A DNA stretch of 64,000 bases, from assembly GCA_964526675.1 (NCBI GenBank), contig CAZGLY010000010.1:10541-74540 (forward strand), in the 5' to 3' direction. A program made the translations under genes and the position numbers. Shown piece by piece: positions 44,196 to 53,062 of the stretch (position 1 is its first letter; the number at the start of each line of letters is the position of its first letter). The notes beneath the pieces are model-generated. The model saw nothing but the letters and a program-made list of their open reading frames with translations. It searched no databases and had not been told where the DNA came from. Origin of the DNA: CAZADA01 sp964526675. Lineage in GTDB: Bacteria > Pseudomonadota > Alphaproteobacteria > Caulobacterales > Maricaulaceae.

Positions 44196-46454
44196 CTACA
44201 GCTCAACGGTGTCGCGCAGGCGCTGCGCCGCCACGACGGTGGAGCACGCCCGCATGGCCGCCAGGATGTGCGTGAGGTGGCGCGCGTTCTCCACCTCGAC
44301 ATCAAACACCATGTCGTAGAAATCAGGCGCACGTCGGGAGACGCTCACCCCCGCGATGTTGCCGCGGGACCGGCCGACAGCGCCGCTGATTTCCGCGAGC
44401 GCGCCGGGCTCGTTTTGGACCGTCGCTTCAATCCGCCCGAGCGCGACAGCCTGCTGCGCCGCCGGCGTCCATCCCAGGTCCAGCCAGCGCTCTTGTTCAT
44501 CTTCAAAGGCGGCCAAGCGGTCGCAGTCGATGGCGTGGATCTCCACCGCCCCGTCCGGCATGCGGATCCCGACAATCCGATCGCCCGGCAACGGAGCGCA
44601 GCACGGCGCGAACCGCAGCTCCAGCCCGGGCGTGAGGTCCGCGCCACGCACATAGAGCTGCGCGTGCTCGTCGGCCATCAGCTCCCGGTGCGTCGGTTCT
44701 TGGCCTTCCGCCAAACGGCCGGGGAAGACGGCGTTCAACAGCTCCGCGGCGGACAAGCCGCCCATGCCCAGTTCGCTGAAGAGGGCCGTCTCGTCCGGCA
44801 GCTCCAAACGCTGCAACGCGTCGTCCAGCTTAGAGGCGGCCAGATCGAGGCCCTCCCGACGGAAGGCGTGCTCGGCGATCGCCTTGCCGATGCGCGCATA
44901 CTCCTCGCGGTTGGATTTGCGGATCAGACGGCGGATCGCGGAGCGCGCGCGGCCCGTGATGGCGATGTCCTCCCAGCCGGGCACGGGCGCGGGCGTGGCG
45001 GAGCGAATGATCTCGACGACATCGCCGTTTTCCAACGGCGTGCGCAGCGGCCGGGATCGGCCGTTGATGCGCGCGCCGACGCATGTGGCGCCGACATCCG
45101 TGTGCACGGCGTAGGCGAAGTCCAACGGCGTCGCCCCCTGCGGCAGCGGCACCACCCGACCTTTCGGCGTGAACGCGAACACTTGGTCGGTGAACATCTC
45201 CAGCTTGGCGTGCTCGAGAAACTCCTCCGGCTCGCCGCCATGCTCGAGAATCTCCACCAACGGGGCCAGCCGCGCCAGCGGGTCCCCGCCGGCGTCGCGG
45301 GCCGCTTCGGGGTCGTACCCATAGATGTTGTTTTTGTAGCACCAGTGCGCCGCCACCCCGTCCTCGGCGATGCGGTCCATCTCGCTGGTGCGAATCTGGA
45401 GCTCCACACGCCGGTGGTCAGGGCCGAGCACCGTGGTGTGCAGCGATCGGTAATTGTTGGGCTTCGGCGTGGAGATGTAGTCCTTGAACCGCTCGGGCAC
45501 GCAGCGCCAGGCGCGGTGGATCAAGCCCAAGGCGCGATAGCAATCGTCGGTGTCCGGCACGATCACCCGAAAGGCGTAAATGTCCGCCAGGTCTTCGAAA
45601 TCGAGCCCGCGCCGCTGCAGCTTGCGCCAGATCGAATAGGCCTTCTTTTCCCGGCCAAACACGCTCGCGTCGATGCCGTTGTCTTGCAGCGTCTCAACAA
45701 CCAGGCCGGACACCTCAGCGACCGCGTCAGCGCGCGCTTTGCGCGCCGCGCGCAACCGGCGCGTGACGGACTCGTAAGCGGCCGGGTTCAAATGGCGAAA
45801 GGACAGGTCTTCCAGTTCGCCGCAAATCCGGTGGACGCCGACGCGTCGCGCGAGCGGCGCGTAAATCTCCAGCGTTTCCAGCGCGATGCGCTCACGCTTA
45901 TGGGGCTTAGGCACGTGATGCAGGGTGCGCATGTTGTGCAGTCGGTCGGCGAGCTTGACCAACAGCACGCGCACATCCTTCGACATCGCGAGGACGAACT
46001 TTTGGAGGTTCTCAGCCTGCTTGGACTTTTCCGCATCCCGGGCGCGACGGCCGACCTGGCTCAGCTTGGAGAGCTTGGTGACGCCGTCGACCAGCTGAGC
46101 GACGTCATCGCCGAACTCCTGCGCCAGCACGTCTAAGGTGACGTCGGTGTCCTCCACCGTGTCGTGGAGCAGCGCCGTGATAATCGTGTCGGCGTCCATC
46201 CGCAGCGTGGTCAGAATCTCCGCCACGCGGGTCGGGTGGGTGATGTACGCTTCGCCGGAATAGCGCGTTTGGCCTGTGTGGGCGCGGCTGGCGACGACGT
46301 AGGCGCGCCGAATGCGATCGTGATCGACGCGACGGTCATAGCGTGCGACGCGGGCCGCAAGAACGGCCCCGTCTATAACGGGTTCGGGTTGTTCCAGGGG
46401 CTGCGGTGTGGCGGCCGAGAGCGTTCGGGGCCGCGCGCGCATCACCTTCGCCAA
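44196..46454 (-). CDS. rsh: Bifunctional (p)ppGpp synthetase/hydrolase, RelA/SpoT family
   Basis: Makes and degrades the stringent-response alarmone. About 750 residues with the full set of domains: HD hydrolase (His-Asp at residues 97-98 in ALLHDTVEDTD), synthetase (about 240-370, FGREKKAYSIWRKLQRRGLDFEDLADIYAFRVI), TGS (about 425-490, VFAFTPKGRVVPLPQGATPLDFAYAVHTDVGA), helical region, and C-terminal ACT. Both catalytic sites look intact. The first in-frame codon is TTG at 46454 with GAGGGA nine bases before it; the first ATG is 46442. It abuts rpoZ directly. A 652-codon antisense frame is a shadow. Confidence 0.95.
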   Translation of the reverse strand: MAKVMRARPRTLSAATPQPLEQPEPVIDGAVLAARVARYDRRVDHDRIRRAYVVASRAHTGQTRYSGEAYITHPTRVAEILTTLRMDADTIITALLHDTVEDTDVTLDVLAQEFGDDVAQLVDGVTKLSKLSQVGRRARDAEKSKQAENLQKFVLAMSKDVRVLLVKLADRLHNMRTLHHVPKPHKRERIALETLEIYAPLARRVGVHRICGELEDLSFRHLNPAAYESVTRRLRAARKARADAVAEVSGLVVETLQDNGIDASVFGREKKAYSIWRKLQRRGLDFEDLADIYAFRVIVPDTDDCYRALGLIHRAWRCVPERFKDYISTPKPNNYRSLHTTVLGPDHRRVELQIRTSEMDRIAEDGVAAHWCYKNNIYGYDPEAARDAGGDPLARLAPLVEILEHGGEPEEFLEHAKLEMFTDQVFAFTPKGRVVPLPQGATPLDFAYAVHTDVGATCVGARINGRSRPLRTPLENGDVVEIIRSATPAPVPGWEDIAITGRARSAIRRLIRKSNREEYARIGKAIAEHAFRREGLDLAASKLDDALQRLELPDETALFSELGMGGLSAAELLNAVFPGRLAEGQEPTHRELMADEHAQLYVRGADLTPGLELRFAPCCAPLPGDRIVGIRMPDGAVEIHAIDCDRLAAFEDEQERWLDLGWTPAAQQAVALGRIEATVQNEPGALAEISGAVGRSRGNIAGVSVSRRAPDFYDMVFDVEVENARHLTHILAAMRACSTVVAAQRLRDTVEL

Positions 46455-46814
46455 CTAGAGGCGTCCCTCGCCGCCATTGTCGCGATCGCCTTGAAGCGCT
46501 TTGAGCATGTCGCTTTCCGTAACGGCGGCCGGCCGGCGATCCTCCAGAGCGGCGCGCTCCTCCGCGGGAGCCTCCGCCTCGTCCACGATCTTCACCTTCT
46601 CCAGCCCGGTGATCAGGCTTTCTTCCAACGCGTCTTGGCCGATCGTTTCTTGCGCAATTTCGCGCAACGCGACGACCGGGTTTTTATCGTTGTCCCGCTC
46701 CAGCGTCACCGCCGCGCCGGCGGAAATGCTGCGCGCGCGATGGGCCGCCAGAAGCACCAGATCAAAGCGGTTCGGGATCTTTTCAATGCAATCTTCGACA
46801 GTGACGCGCGCCAT
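46455..46814 (-). CDS. rpoZ: RNA polymerase omega subunit
   Basis: A small subunit that helps assemble RNA polymerase and in many proteobacteria forms part of the ppGpp site. 119 residues; the start MARVTVEDCIEKIPNRFDLVLLAAHRARSISAGA and NPVVALREIAQETI are characteristic, and the acidic C-terminal tail is common in alphaproteobacteria. Together with rsh immediately downstream it forms a conserved pair. AAGGAG lies seven bases before the ATG. Confidence 0.96.
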   Translation of the reverse strand: MARVTVEDCIEKIPNRFDLVLLAAHRARSISAGAAVTLERDNDKNPVVALREIAQETIGQDALEESLITGLEKVKIVDEAEAPAEERAALEDRRPAAVTESDMLKALQGDRDNGGEGRL

Positions 46815-46901
46815 GGAGAACTCCTTAAAGAAGGGCGAGAGATCATCAAATTTCTAACGTTCTGTCAATAATGAACGTCGCGCTCAGCCGGTTTCTCCGT
46901 G

Positions 46902-47444
46902 TCATTCGTCAACAACCGGCTCACGCCACACGCTGGCGCGCGCGGCGGGGGGCAAACGAGCCCACAGACGCGCGACCGGCTCGCCCGAACCGGGCCAGCG
47001 CCATGTCGGCGCGACATCGCGCAACGGCGCCAGCACAAAGGCCCGCTCGGCGGCGCGCGGATGAGGCAGGACGAGCGGGTCGCCGGGAGCGCCGCAGATC
47101 CGACCTCCGACATCAATAAGATCGAGGTCTAGGGTCCGACTGGCCCACCGGACGTTGCGCGTGCGGCCATACACAATCTCGATTTCGAGAATGTGCTGCA
47201 ACAACTGGTAAGGGTCCATTGACGTGTTCAAACGCATCACGGCATTGACGTAGCGAGGCGCGCGGGGGTCCGGCCAAGCCACGCTCCGCCATAAGCCTGA
47301 AAAGGCGACCTCATCGCCGAGCTTTGTTAAGCGCTGCAGCGCGGCGCGGACAGTCACGGCGGGGGATGTGCCCTGAAACGAGAGATTGGCCCCCAACGCA
47401 ATCAGCGCGGTCGTTTTGTGGCCGTGACAGTCGGTGGCCGGCAT
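46902..47444 (-). CDS. folK: 2-amino-4-hydroxy-6-hydroxymethyldihydropteridine diphosphokinase
   Basis: Transfers pyrophosphate from ATP to hydroxymethyl-dihydropterin in folate synthesis. 180 residues; HPPK signature in ALIALGANLSFQG, YVNAVMRLNT, and RWASRTLDLDLIDVGG (the catalytic DLDxLD segment), then LVLPHPRAAERAFVLAPLRDVAP. The ATG at 47444 is preferred to a TTG at 47462; there is no ribosome-binding site. The start lies only 19 bases from that of the divergent NYN gene. Confidence 0.93.
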   Translation of the reverse strand: MPATDCHGHKTTALIALGANLSFQGTSPAVTVRAALQRLTKLGDEVAFSGLWRSVAWPDPRAPRYVNAVMRLNTSMDPYQLLQHILEIEIVYGRTRNVRWASRTLDLDLIDVGGRICGAPGDPLVLPHPRAAERAFVLAPLRDVAPTWRWPGSGEPVARLWARLPPAARASVWREPVVDE

Positions 47445-47463
47445 TAGAAAGGCAGACAACAAT

Positions 47464-48036
47464 ATGACATTTTATCCGAACGAACGTCTCGCCCTCTTTA
47501 TTGATGGCGCCAATTTTTATTCAAGCGCGCGTGCACTTGGCTTTGACATTGATTTCAAGCGTTTGCTCGATGAGTTTCGTAAGCGTGGCCGTTTGGTGCG
47601 CGCCTCCTACTACACGGCGTTGGTGGAGGAGCAGGATCGGTTCTCGCCCATCAAGCCTCTCGTTGATTGGCTCGATTACAACGGCTTCAACGTGGTGACC
47701 AAGCCCGCGCGGGCGTTCACGGACTCCAACGGCAATCGCCGCGTCCGCGGCGACATGGACGTGGAGCTGTGCGTCGACGCGATGGAGGCCGCCCAATGGG
47801 CCGATCACATCGTGATCTTCAGCGGCGATGGGGATTTTCGCCGCGTCGTGGAGGCGCTGCAGCGCAAAGGGGTGCGCGTGTCCGTGGTGTCGTCCTTGCG
47901 GACGGAGCCGCCGATGATCTCGGATGAACTGCGCCGGCAGGCCGACAGCTTTATCGAGTTGGCGGACTTAGCGACCCTCGTCGCGCGTGCGGCTCGCGAG
48001 CCGGCGCCGGCGGCGGAAGAGGATGTGGACGCGTAG
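47464..48036 (+). CDS. NYN domain protein (LabA/DUF88 family, PIN-like nuclease fold)
   Basis: A 190-residue protein with the NYN signature ALFIDGANFYSSARALGFDIDFKRLLDEF, GDMDVELCVDAMEAA and HIVIFSGDGDFRRVVEALQRKGVRVSV. The spaced aspartates (IDGAN, DMDV, SGDGDF) are the metal site of this RNase-like fold. The family is widespread in alphaproteobacteria and probably processes RNA, but specific substrates are not known. The gene is slightly AT-rich at its start. It lies with folK, rpoZ and rsh, an arrangement I recall as common in alphaproteobacteria. Confidence 0.92.
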   Translation: MTFYPNERLALFIDGANFYSSARALGFDIDFKRLLDEFRKRGRLVRASYYTALVEEQDRFSPIKPLVDWLDYNGFNVVTKPARAFTDSNGNRRVRGDMDVELCVDAMEAAQWADHIVIFSGDGDFRRVVEALQRKGVRVSVVSSLRTEPPMISDELRRQADSFIELADLATLVARAAREPAPAAEEDVDA

Positions 48037-48093
48037 GCTTGGCCCTCCCGGCGGCGCTTGGCGAATCCCCGGCGCCGCCTCTACATCCGGGTC

Positions 48094-48789
48094 ATGGTGG
48101 TCCCACACGAACCCCAAAGCGCGCCCGCTGATCCTCCGCGCGACTGTGCGCTTTGTCCGCGCTTGGTGGCGTACCGGGCGGCGAACGCCGCCGCCGAGCC
48201 GGATTGGTGGAACGCGCCGGCCCCGTCCTTTGGCGACCCGGATCCGCGGCTTCTCGTTGTTGGCTTGGCTCCGGGACGCACCGGCGCGAACCGCACCGGA
48301 CGGCCGTTCACCGGCGATTACGCGGGCGACGTGCTTTATCCCGCGCTCAAAACCCACGGCTTCGCCCGCGGACCCTACGATCCGGAGGCCTACGCCGCGC
48401 GCGGCGACGATGGGCTGCGATTGGACGGCGCGCTGATCACCAACGCGGTCCGGTGCGCCCCGCCGGAAAACAAGCCGACGGGCGCGGAAGCGGCCGCGTG
48501 TCGGCCGTTTTTAAGCACCCGGCTGCGCGAGGCGACGTCGTTGCGTGTGATCCTGACGCTTGGGCGCATCGCGCACGACAACACCTTGCGTGCGTTGGGC
48601 GCCCGCCTGGCCGCGGCGCCCTTTGGGCACGCCGCCGAAGCGGAGGTGTCCGCGCCCGCCGCGTGGCCGCAAGACCGCGTGACGGTGCTCGCGAGCTACC
48701 ACACCTCCCGCTACAATCTGAACACGCGGCGTCTCACGCCGGAGATGTTCGATCGCGTGATGGCGCGCGCGCGCGTTCTGGCGGGGTGA
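48094..48789 (+). CDS. Uracil-DNA glycosylase, family 5 (UDGb type)
   Basis: Removes uracil and deaminated bases from DNA. 231 residues. Family-5 motifs are clear: motif A GLAPGRTGANRTGRPFTGDYAG, and the C-terminal SYHTSRYNLNTRRLT. Cysteines for a 4Fe-4S cluster are in the N-terminal CALCPRL and later (NAVRCAPP, AACRPF). The ATG at 48094 gives the normal length; 12 more in-frame codons upstream run toward the NYN stop. It probably shares a transcript with the NYN gene. Confidence 0.9.
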   Translation: MVVPHEPQSAPADPPRDCALCPRLVAYRAANAAAEPDWWNAPAPSFGDPDPRLLVVGLAPGRTGANRTGRPFTGDYAGDVLYPALKTHGFARGPYDPEAYAARGDDGLRLDGALITNAVRCAPPENKPTGAEAAACRPFLSTRLREATSLRVILTLGRIAHDNTLRALGARLAAAPFGHAAEAEVSAPAAWPQDRVTVLASYHTSRYNLNTRRLTPEMFDRVMARARVLAG

Positions 48790-48861
48790 GCTCACGCCTT
48801 AGAACGCGAGTGATGAGCGTTGGCGTTTAAGCGTCGCGCTCCACAACCGAATCGTGGAGTT

Positions 48862-49113
48862 ATGAGACCCATGAGACGGCGCGCAAAAACCAGTCCGGCC
48901 CGGGACGCCGACCCCGTGACGGTCGAGGCGTTGGTCGTGGCGCTGTCCCGCACCGGGGCTGCGCCGGACGACATCGCGGCGCGCTTGGACGTCGGCCGCG
49001 ATTGGGTGTCGTCGGTGCTCTTTCGTTACCGCCTCGACCCGGACGCCAGCGCGCGCATCGACCAGGTGATCGCCGCGCGGCTCGCCGCCCATCGCGCGGG
49101 CGAGGCGGCCTGA
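48862..49113 (+). CDS. Small basic protein with HTH-like C-terminal half, unknown
   Basis: An 83-residue reading frame (or 97 from a TTG at 48820, or 80 from ATG 48871). The N-terminus is Arg-rich (MRPMRRRAKTSPAR). The rest, VEALVVALSRTGAAPDDIAARLDVGRDWVSSVLFRYRL, has the spacing of a helix-turn-helix, so DNA binding is possible. GTGGAG lies just upstream but at poor spacing. Codon composition is like that of true genes; no family is recognised. Confidence 0.5.
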   Translation: MRPMRRRAKTSPARDADPVTVEALVVALSRTGAAPDDIAARLDVGRDWVSSVLFRYRLDPDASARIDQVIAARLAAHRAGEAA

Positions 49114-49260
49114 CGTCGCCATCGCGGCGCGCAAACTCCAACGTCTGGCGCGTCGCGCCATTTCGTCGCGCGACGGTGTGCGGAATGGGGCTTATGGCTG
49201 GCCCGCTCCACAGTGAGGCGAGGCGTCGCTCGGCGTGAGCGATCCTGTGGGAGCCTGTGC

Positions 49261-49938
49261 ATGAGCCGTTCGTTTTTGTTGTCGCCGGTGCTGGAGGCGT
49301 ATGTCCGCGACGCGAACCGCCCAGAGCATCCGGCGCTTGGCCGTGCGCGTCGGGAAACCGCGCAAGACTTCGCTGATCTGGCCAGGATGCAAGTGAGCCC
49401 TGAGTTGGCGGCTTTTTTGCAGTTTTTGGTGAAGCTGACCGGCGCCCGCGACGCGTTGGAAGTCGGCGTGTTTTCGGGTTACTCGGCCACCGCGGTGGCG
49501 CTGGCGATGCACGAGCGCCATCAAGGCGACGCGCGGTTGATCGCGTGCGACATCAGCCCTGAATTCATGAAGCACGCCGCCACGGTTTTTGCGGCCGCCG
49601 GCGTCGCCGACATCGTGGAGCCGCGGGTCGGCCCGGCCGCGGAGAGCCTTCAGAATTTGTTGGATTCCGGCGAGGGCGAGGAGTTCGACTTCGCCTTTAT
49701 CGACGCCGATAAGTGCGGCTATGGCGACTATTACGAGTCCGTGCTGGCGCTGCTGCGTCCCGGCGGCGTGATGGTGTTCGACAACGTGTTGTGGGACGGC
49801 CATGTCGCGGATCTCTCCCACACCGATCGCGAAACGGAGTCCCTGCGCGCGGTCGCCATTCGCGCTCGCGACGACACCCGCGTGGAGAGTGTGTTCACCG
49901 CCATTGGCGATGGTCTGCTCTTGTGCATGAAGCGCTAG
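49261..49938 (+). CDS. SAM-dependent O-methyltransferase, class I (CCoAOMT-like)
   Basis: 225 residues of the metal-dependent O-methyltransferase family. SAM-binding loop ALEVGVFSGYSATAVALA; acidic residue for SAM in LIACDISPEF; metal-binding aspartate in FAFIDADKCGYGDYYESVLALLRPGGVMVFDNVLWDG. The natural substrate is typically a catechol-like small molecule but cannot be read here. No biosynthetic neighbours give a hint. Confidence 0.9.
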   Translation: MSRSFLLSPVLEAYVRDANRPEHPALGRARRETAQDFADLARMQVSPELAAFLQFLVKLTGARDALEVGVFSGYSATAVALAMHERHQGDARLIACDISPEFMKHAATVFAAAGVADIVEPRVGPAAESLQNLLDSGEGEEFDFAFIDADKCGYGDYYESVLALLRPGGVMVFDNVLWDGHVADLSHTDRETESLRAVAIRARDDTRVESVFTAIGDGLLLCMKR

Positions 49939-50129
49939 GACGGCGACGCCGCCGCCCGTTGTGGACACATCCGGCATGGTCGACGTCTGTCGTCAGGCCT
50001 CGGCCCAGCGGATGGATCGCGCGCGGGCAGGAGGTGACGGCCTGGTCACGTCCGCGTGCCTGGAGGCCCGGCCCCATTGCCCTGGCGCCCGCTGCGGGGT
50101 AAGCCCGCGGGCGGGAAAGTGAGAGGGCG

Positions 50130-50558
50130 ATGTTTGGCTGGCTGTTTGGCGGGCGCAAGAAGCGCGAGCGGCGTCGTGATGATGCGATCGAGACGCAGCC
50201 CGTCGCGGAGCCGCCGGTCGCGTTGCGTGAGGACGCCGCGGCGTCGCCCGCCCATGTCGAACCGGACCCCGTTGCGCCGCCCGCCGGTCGCGTTCACGGG
50301 GACGCCCCGTCGGCGTCGGATCTCCCGCCCCCGGTGACCGCGCCGCCTGAACGGCTCGCTCCGTCCGCGTCGCCGGCTCATGTCGAGCCGGCCCCCATCA
50401 TGCCTCCCGCGGCGCGCGCGGCCGCCGCCCCTCCAGCGGACATCCCGTCCGCGTCGATCTCCCCAACCCCCACATCCCAGCCGCCCGCAGCGGAAGACCA
50501 GCCGCCTGGCGCGACCGCCAGCGCGGCCGCCGCCGCCGCGCCTCAGGAGAATGACCCC
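50130..50558 (+). other. In-frame 143-codon N-terminal extension upstream of the malate dehydrogenase core
   Basis: An uninterrupted reading frame fused to mdh, starting MFGWLFGGRKKRERRRDD after GAGAGGG. This start looks like the amphipathic, basic N-termini of FtsY-like membrane-associated proteins. The remainder is Pro/Ala-rich and includes two imperfect repeats of about 42 residues (50244-50369 and 50370-50495, each beginning SPAHVEP). Whether it is translated as part of MDH, as a separate product, or not at all is open. Confidence 0.55.
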
Positions 50559-51521
50559 ATGCGTCGCAACAAAATCGCGCTCATCGGCGCCGGCATGATC
50601 GGCGGTACGTTGGCCCATGTGATCGCCCGCGAGGAGATGGGCGACGTGGTCATGTTCGACATCAAAGCCGGCATCGCCAAAGGCAAGGCGCTCGACATCG
50701 CGGAAGCCGCGCCGGTGTTCGCGAAGGACAGCGATCTCGCCGGCACCGACGCCTATGCGGACATCGCGGGGGCGGACGTGTGCATCGTCACGGCCGGCGT
50801 GCCCCGCAAGCCGGGCATGAGCCGCGACGATCTCATCGAAATCAACCTCAAGGTGATGAAGGCCGTCGGCGAGGGCATCAAAGAGCACGCGCCGGATGCG
50901 TTCGTGATCTGCATCACCAACCCGCTGGACGCGATGGTGTGGGCGCTGCAGCAGTATTCCGGACTGCCGCACCACATGGTGGTCGGCATGGCTGGCGTGC
51001 TCGACAGCGCGCGTTTCCGCCATTTCCTCGCAACCGAGTTCCACGTCTCTGCGGAGGATGTGACGGCCTTCGTGATGGGCGGCCACGGCGACACGATGGT
51101 GCCGTTGCTGCGCTACTCCACGGTGGCGGGGATCCCCGTGCCGGACCTCATCGCCATGGGCTGGTCGAGCGAGGCGGAAATGGTGGCGATCGTTGAGCGG
51201 ACCCGCAAGGGCGGCGGAGAGATCGTTGCGCTCCTGGAGACAGGCTCGGCCTATTACGCGCCCGCCGAGAGCGCCGTCGCCATGGCCCGCTCCTATCTCC
51301 GCAACAAACGCCGTTTACTGCCGTGTGCTGCCTATTGCCAGGGCCAGTTCGGTGTGGAGAACATGTATGTCGGCGTGCCGGTGATCATCGGCGCGGGGGG
51401 TGTCGAGCGGGTGGTGGAAATCCGCCTGAATGACGCGGAAAAGGTCATGATGGACAGTTCCATCGCCGCCGTGCGCGGTTTGGTGGAGGCGTGTAAGGCG
51501 ATCGATCCGGCGCTGACGTGA
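50559..51521 (+). CDS. mdh: Malate dehydrogenase (core enzyme)
   Basis: NAD-dependent oxidation of malate to oxaloacetate in the TCA cycle. The core from the ATG at 50559 is 320 residues, the normal size for alphaproteobacterial MDH of the lactate-dehydrogenase-like type. Rossmann motif IALIGAGMIGG; substrate-binding loop VPRKPGMSRDDLIEIN; ITNPLDAMV; catalytic histidine in GGHGDTMVP. AGGAG lies nine bases before this ATG. The frame is also open for 143 codons upstream with its own start (annotated separately), which could give a 463-residue form. sucCD, often next to mdh, lies 10 kb away. Confidence 0.95.
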   Translation: MRRNKIALIGAGMIGGTLAHVIAREEMGDVVMFDIKAGIAKGKALDIAEAAPVFAKDSDLAGTDAYADIAGADVCIVTAGVPRKPGMSRDDLIEINLKVMKAVGEGIKEHAPDAFVICITNPLDAMVWALQQYSGLPHHMVVGMAGVLDSARFRHFLATEFHVSAEDVTAFVMGGHGDTMVPLLRYSTVAGIPVPDLIAMGWSSEAEMVAIVERTRKGGGEIVALLETGSAYYAPAESAVAMARSYLRNKRRLLPCAAYCQGQFGVENMYVGVPVIIGAGGVERVVEIRLNDAEKVMMDSSIAAVRGLVEACKAIDPALT

Positions 51522-51546
51522 GCCGGCTGATCGGGAAAGGGACGAT

Positions 51547-52269
51547 ATGATCCGCGGGCGGGGAACGGCGGGCCTGGCGACCGTTGTGATGTTGGCGGTG
51601 CTTGGCCTTGGCGCGGGCGCCGGCCTGGCGCGTGACAACGGCGAGCAAGAGGCCGCAGACGAAAAACCGATGGCGCCGCGGGACGTCGCTGAGGCGATGG
51701 AGCTCGGCCCGCCCGTGGGGTCGCCGATCACCAGCGCCATTTTCGCCTCTGACAGCAGCGGCGGCTTCAAGGACTTCAACGACCTGACGGGCCCGCGCGG
51801 CTTGGTTCTGGTGTTCGTGCGCTCCGTCGATTGGTGTCCCATCTGCCAGATCGAGACGTTGCAAGTCGCGGAACGCCATAAGGACTTCGTTGTGCGCGAA
51901 GTGGGCTTGGCGTTCGCCAGCAACGACGCGCCGGAAGACGCTGCGGATTTTGTGAGTTCGGAGTTGACGGACGCCACGCCGCTTCTGGCGGCCAAGAACG
52001 ATGGCATGGTTGAACGGCTCGCGCTTGTCGATCCGACGTTCCCGGAGGCCAACCGGTACCACGGCGCGGCCTTCCCGACCGCCTTGGTGATCGACGCGGA
52101 AGGGATCGTGCGCGCGAAGCTGTTTTTGGAGGCGCCGCCGGCGGACTACTACGGGTCGGGGCAAAGCCTGACCTCAGACGGCTATGACTGGCAGGCGCAG
52201 ATCGACGAGGTGCTGGCCTTGGTGGACGCGGCGTTCTGGGCGGACGCCGACGCGAGCCAAGACGGTTGA
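51547..52269 (+). CDS. Exported redoxin (thioredoxin-fold, CPIC motif)
   Basis: 240 residues with a signal peptide (GLATVVMLAVLGLGAGAGLA-RD) and a thioredoxin-fold domain of the AhpC/TSA-redoxin group. The active motif WCPIC follows VLVFVRSVDW; the cis-proline region is FPTALVID. Likely a periplasmic thiol oxidoreductase or peroxidase-like protein. AAAGGGA precedes the ATG. It is followed by a cysteine-containing secreted protein and a second redoxin, suggesting a local thiol-redox set. Confidence 0.85.
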   Translation: MIRGRGTAGLATVVMLAVLGLGAGAGLARDNGEQEAADEKPMAPRDVAEAMELGPPVGSPITSAIFASDSSGGFKDFNDLTGPRGLVLVFVRSVDWCPICQIETLQVAERHKDFVVREVGLAFASNDAPEDAADFVSSELTDATPLLAAKNDGMVERLALVDPTFPEANRYHGAAFPTALVIDAEGIVRAKLFLEAPPADYYGSGQSLTSDGYDWQAQIDEVLALVDAAFWADADASQDG

Positions 52270-52288
52270 GCCGGCCGCGTTGCGCGCG

Positions 52289-52981
52289 ATGGCGACGATG
52301 AAGCCCCTTGTGACGGTTGCGGCGGGGATGGCGTCAGCCGCCGTGTGTTGGGCGGCAAGCCCTACGTCGTCCGAGGCCCAGACGCCCGCTGACGGGCGGG
52401 CCGATGAACCGGCGTCCTTCTGCGAGGCGTTGAACGCGGCGCTGGACGCCGCGGCGGCCAACGCTGTCGGCGATCTAGCCGCTCCGGCGACGATCGGGCT
52501 GGCGGAGCGGCGCGCCCCGGACGCCGCGCCCGCGCCGCCCCTGGCGCCGCCGCCCTTCACCGCTTGCGCGCGCGCCGTTGCGGGCTTCCCGTCCTGCGCG
52601 GTTGAAGCGAGCCCTTTTGGCGCCGGCTGGACCTTGGCCCTCCAACCGACGCCGGTCGGCCCGGACGCCGCAGGCGATGGCGCAAGCGCTCCGCCGGGCG
52701 ACGCCCAAGCCTGGGCCGCGATGGTCGCTGCGTGCGCCCCCTCGGACCTGAAAGCGTTTGAGCCGCCATGGCCGGCTGGCCCCCGGGTGCGGGCGCGTGT
52801 TGGGTTCACCGGGCGCGATGACGCGGCGCGGGTCGTCATCACCGAGCTGCAAACGGCCGAGGCCACGACCCTGACGCTTCTGGTGGAGGCCCACAGCCGC
52901 GACGCCGGGCGCCTGGTCGAGCCGGCCTTGCGCGACCGCGATCCGCTCGCCGGCGATCACAGTCCCCTCAGAAAGCCGTGA
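52289..52981 (+). CDS. Secreted four-cysteine protein, unknown
   Basis: 230 residues with a signal peptide (MKPLVTVAAGMASAAVCWAASPT then SSEAQ). The mature part has exactly four cysteines (FCEAL, FTACARA, PSCAVE, AACAPSD), suggesting two disulfide bonds. The middle is Ala/Pro-rich. No family is recognised. It lies between two CPxC redoxins on the same strand (19 bases after the first), which makes it a plausible redox client. Two ATGs (52289, 52298) are possible starts. Confidence 0.7.
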   Translation: MATMKPLVTVAAGMASAAVCWAASPTSSEAQTPADGRADEPASFCEALNAALDAAAANAVGDLAAPATIGLAERRAPDAAPAPPLAPPPFTACARAVAGFPSCAVEASPFGAGWTLALQPTPVGPDAAGDGASAPPGDAQAWAAMVAACAPSDLKAFEPPWPAGPRVRARVGFTGRDDAARVVITELQTAEATTLTLLVEAHSRDAGRLVEPALRDRDPLAGDHSPLRKP

Positions 52982-53062
52982 GGCGGGACGACGGGCGCGG
53001 CTTGTCCGTCTAAGACCGCGACATGAAGCCGCATCCGCGGCGCACTGTCGGGAGCTCACGCC

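Noticed and set aside
44178..46136. 652-codon open frame antisense to rsh
   Set aside because: Shadow of a well-conserved gene; no domain recognised.
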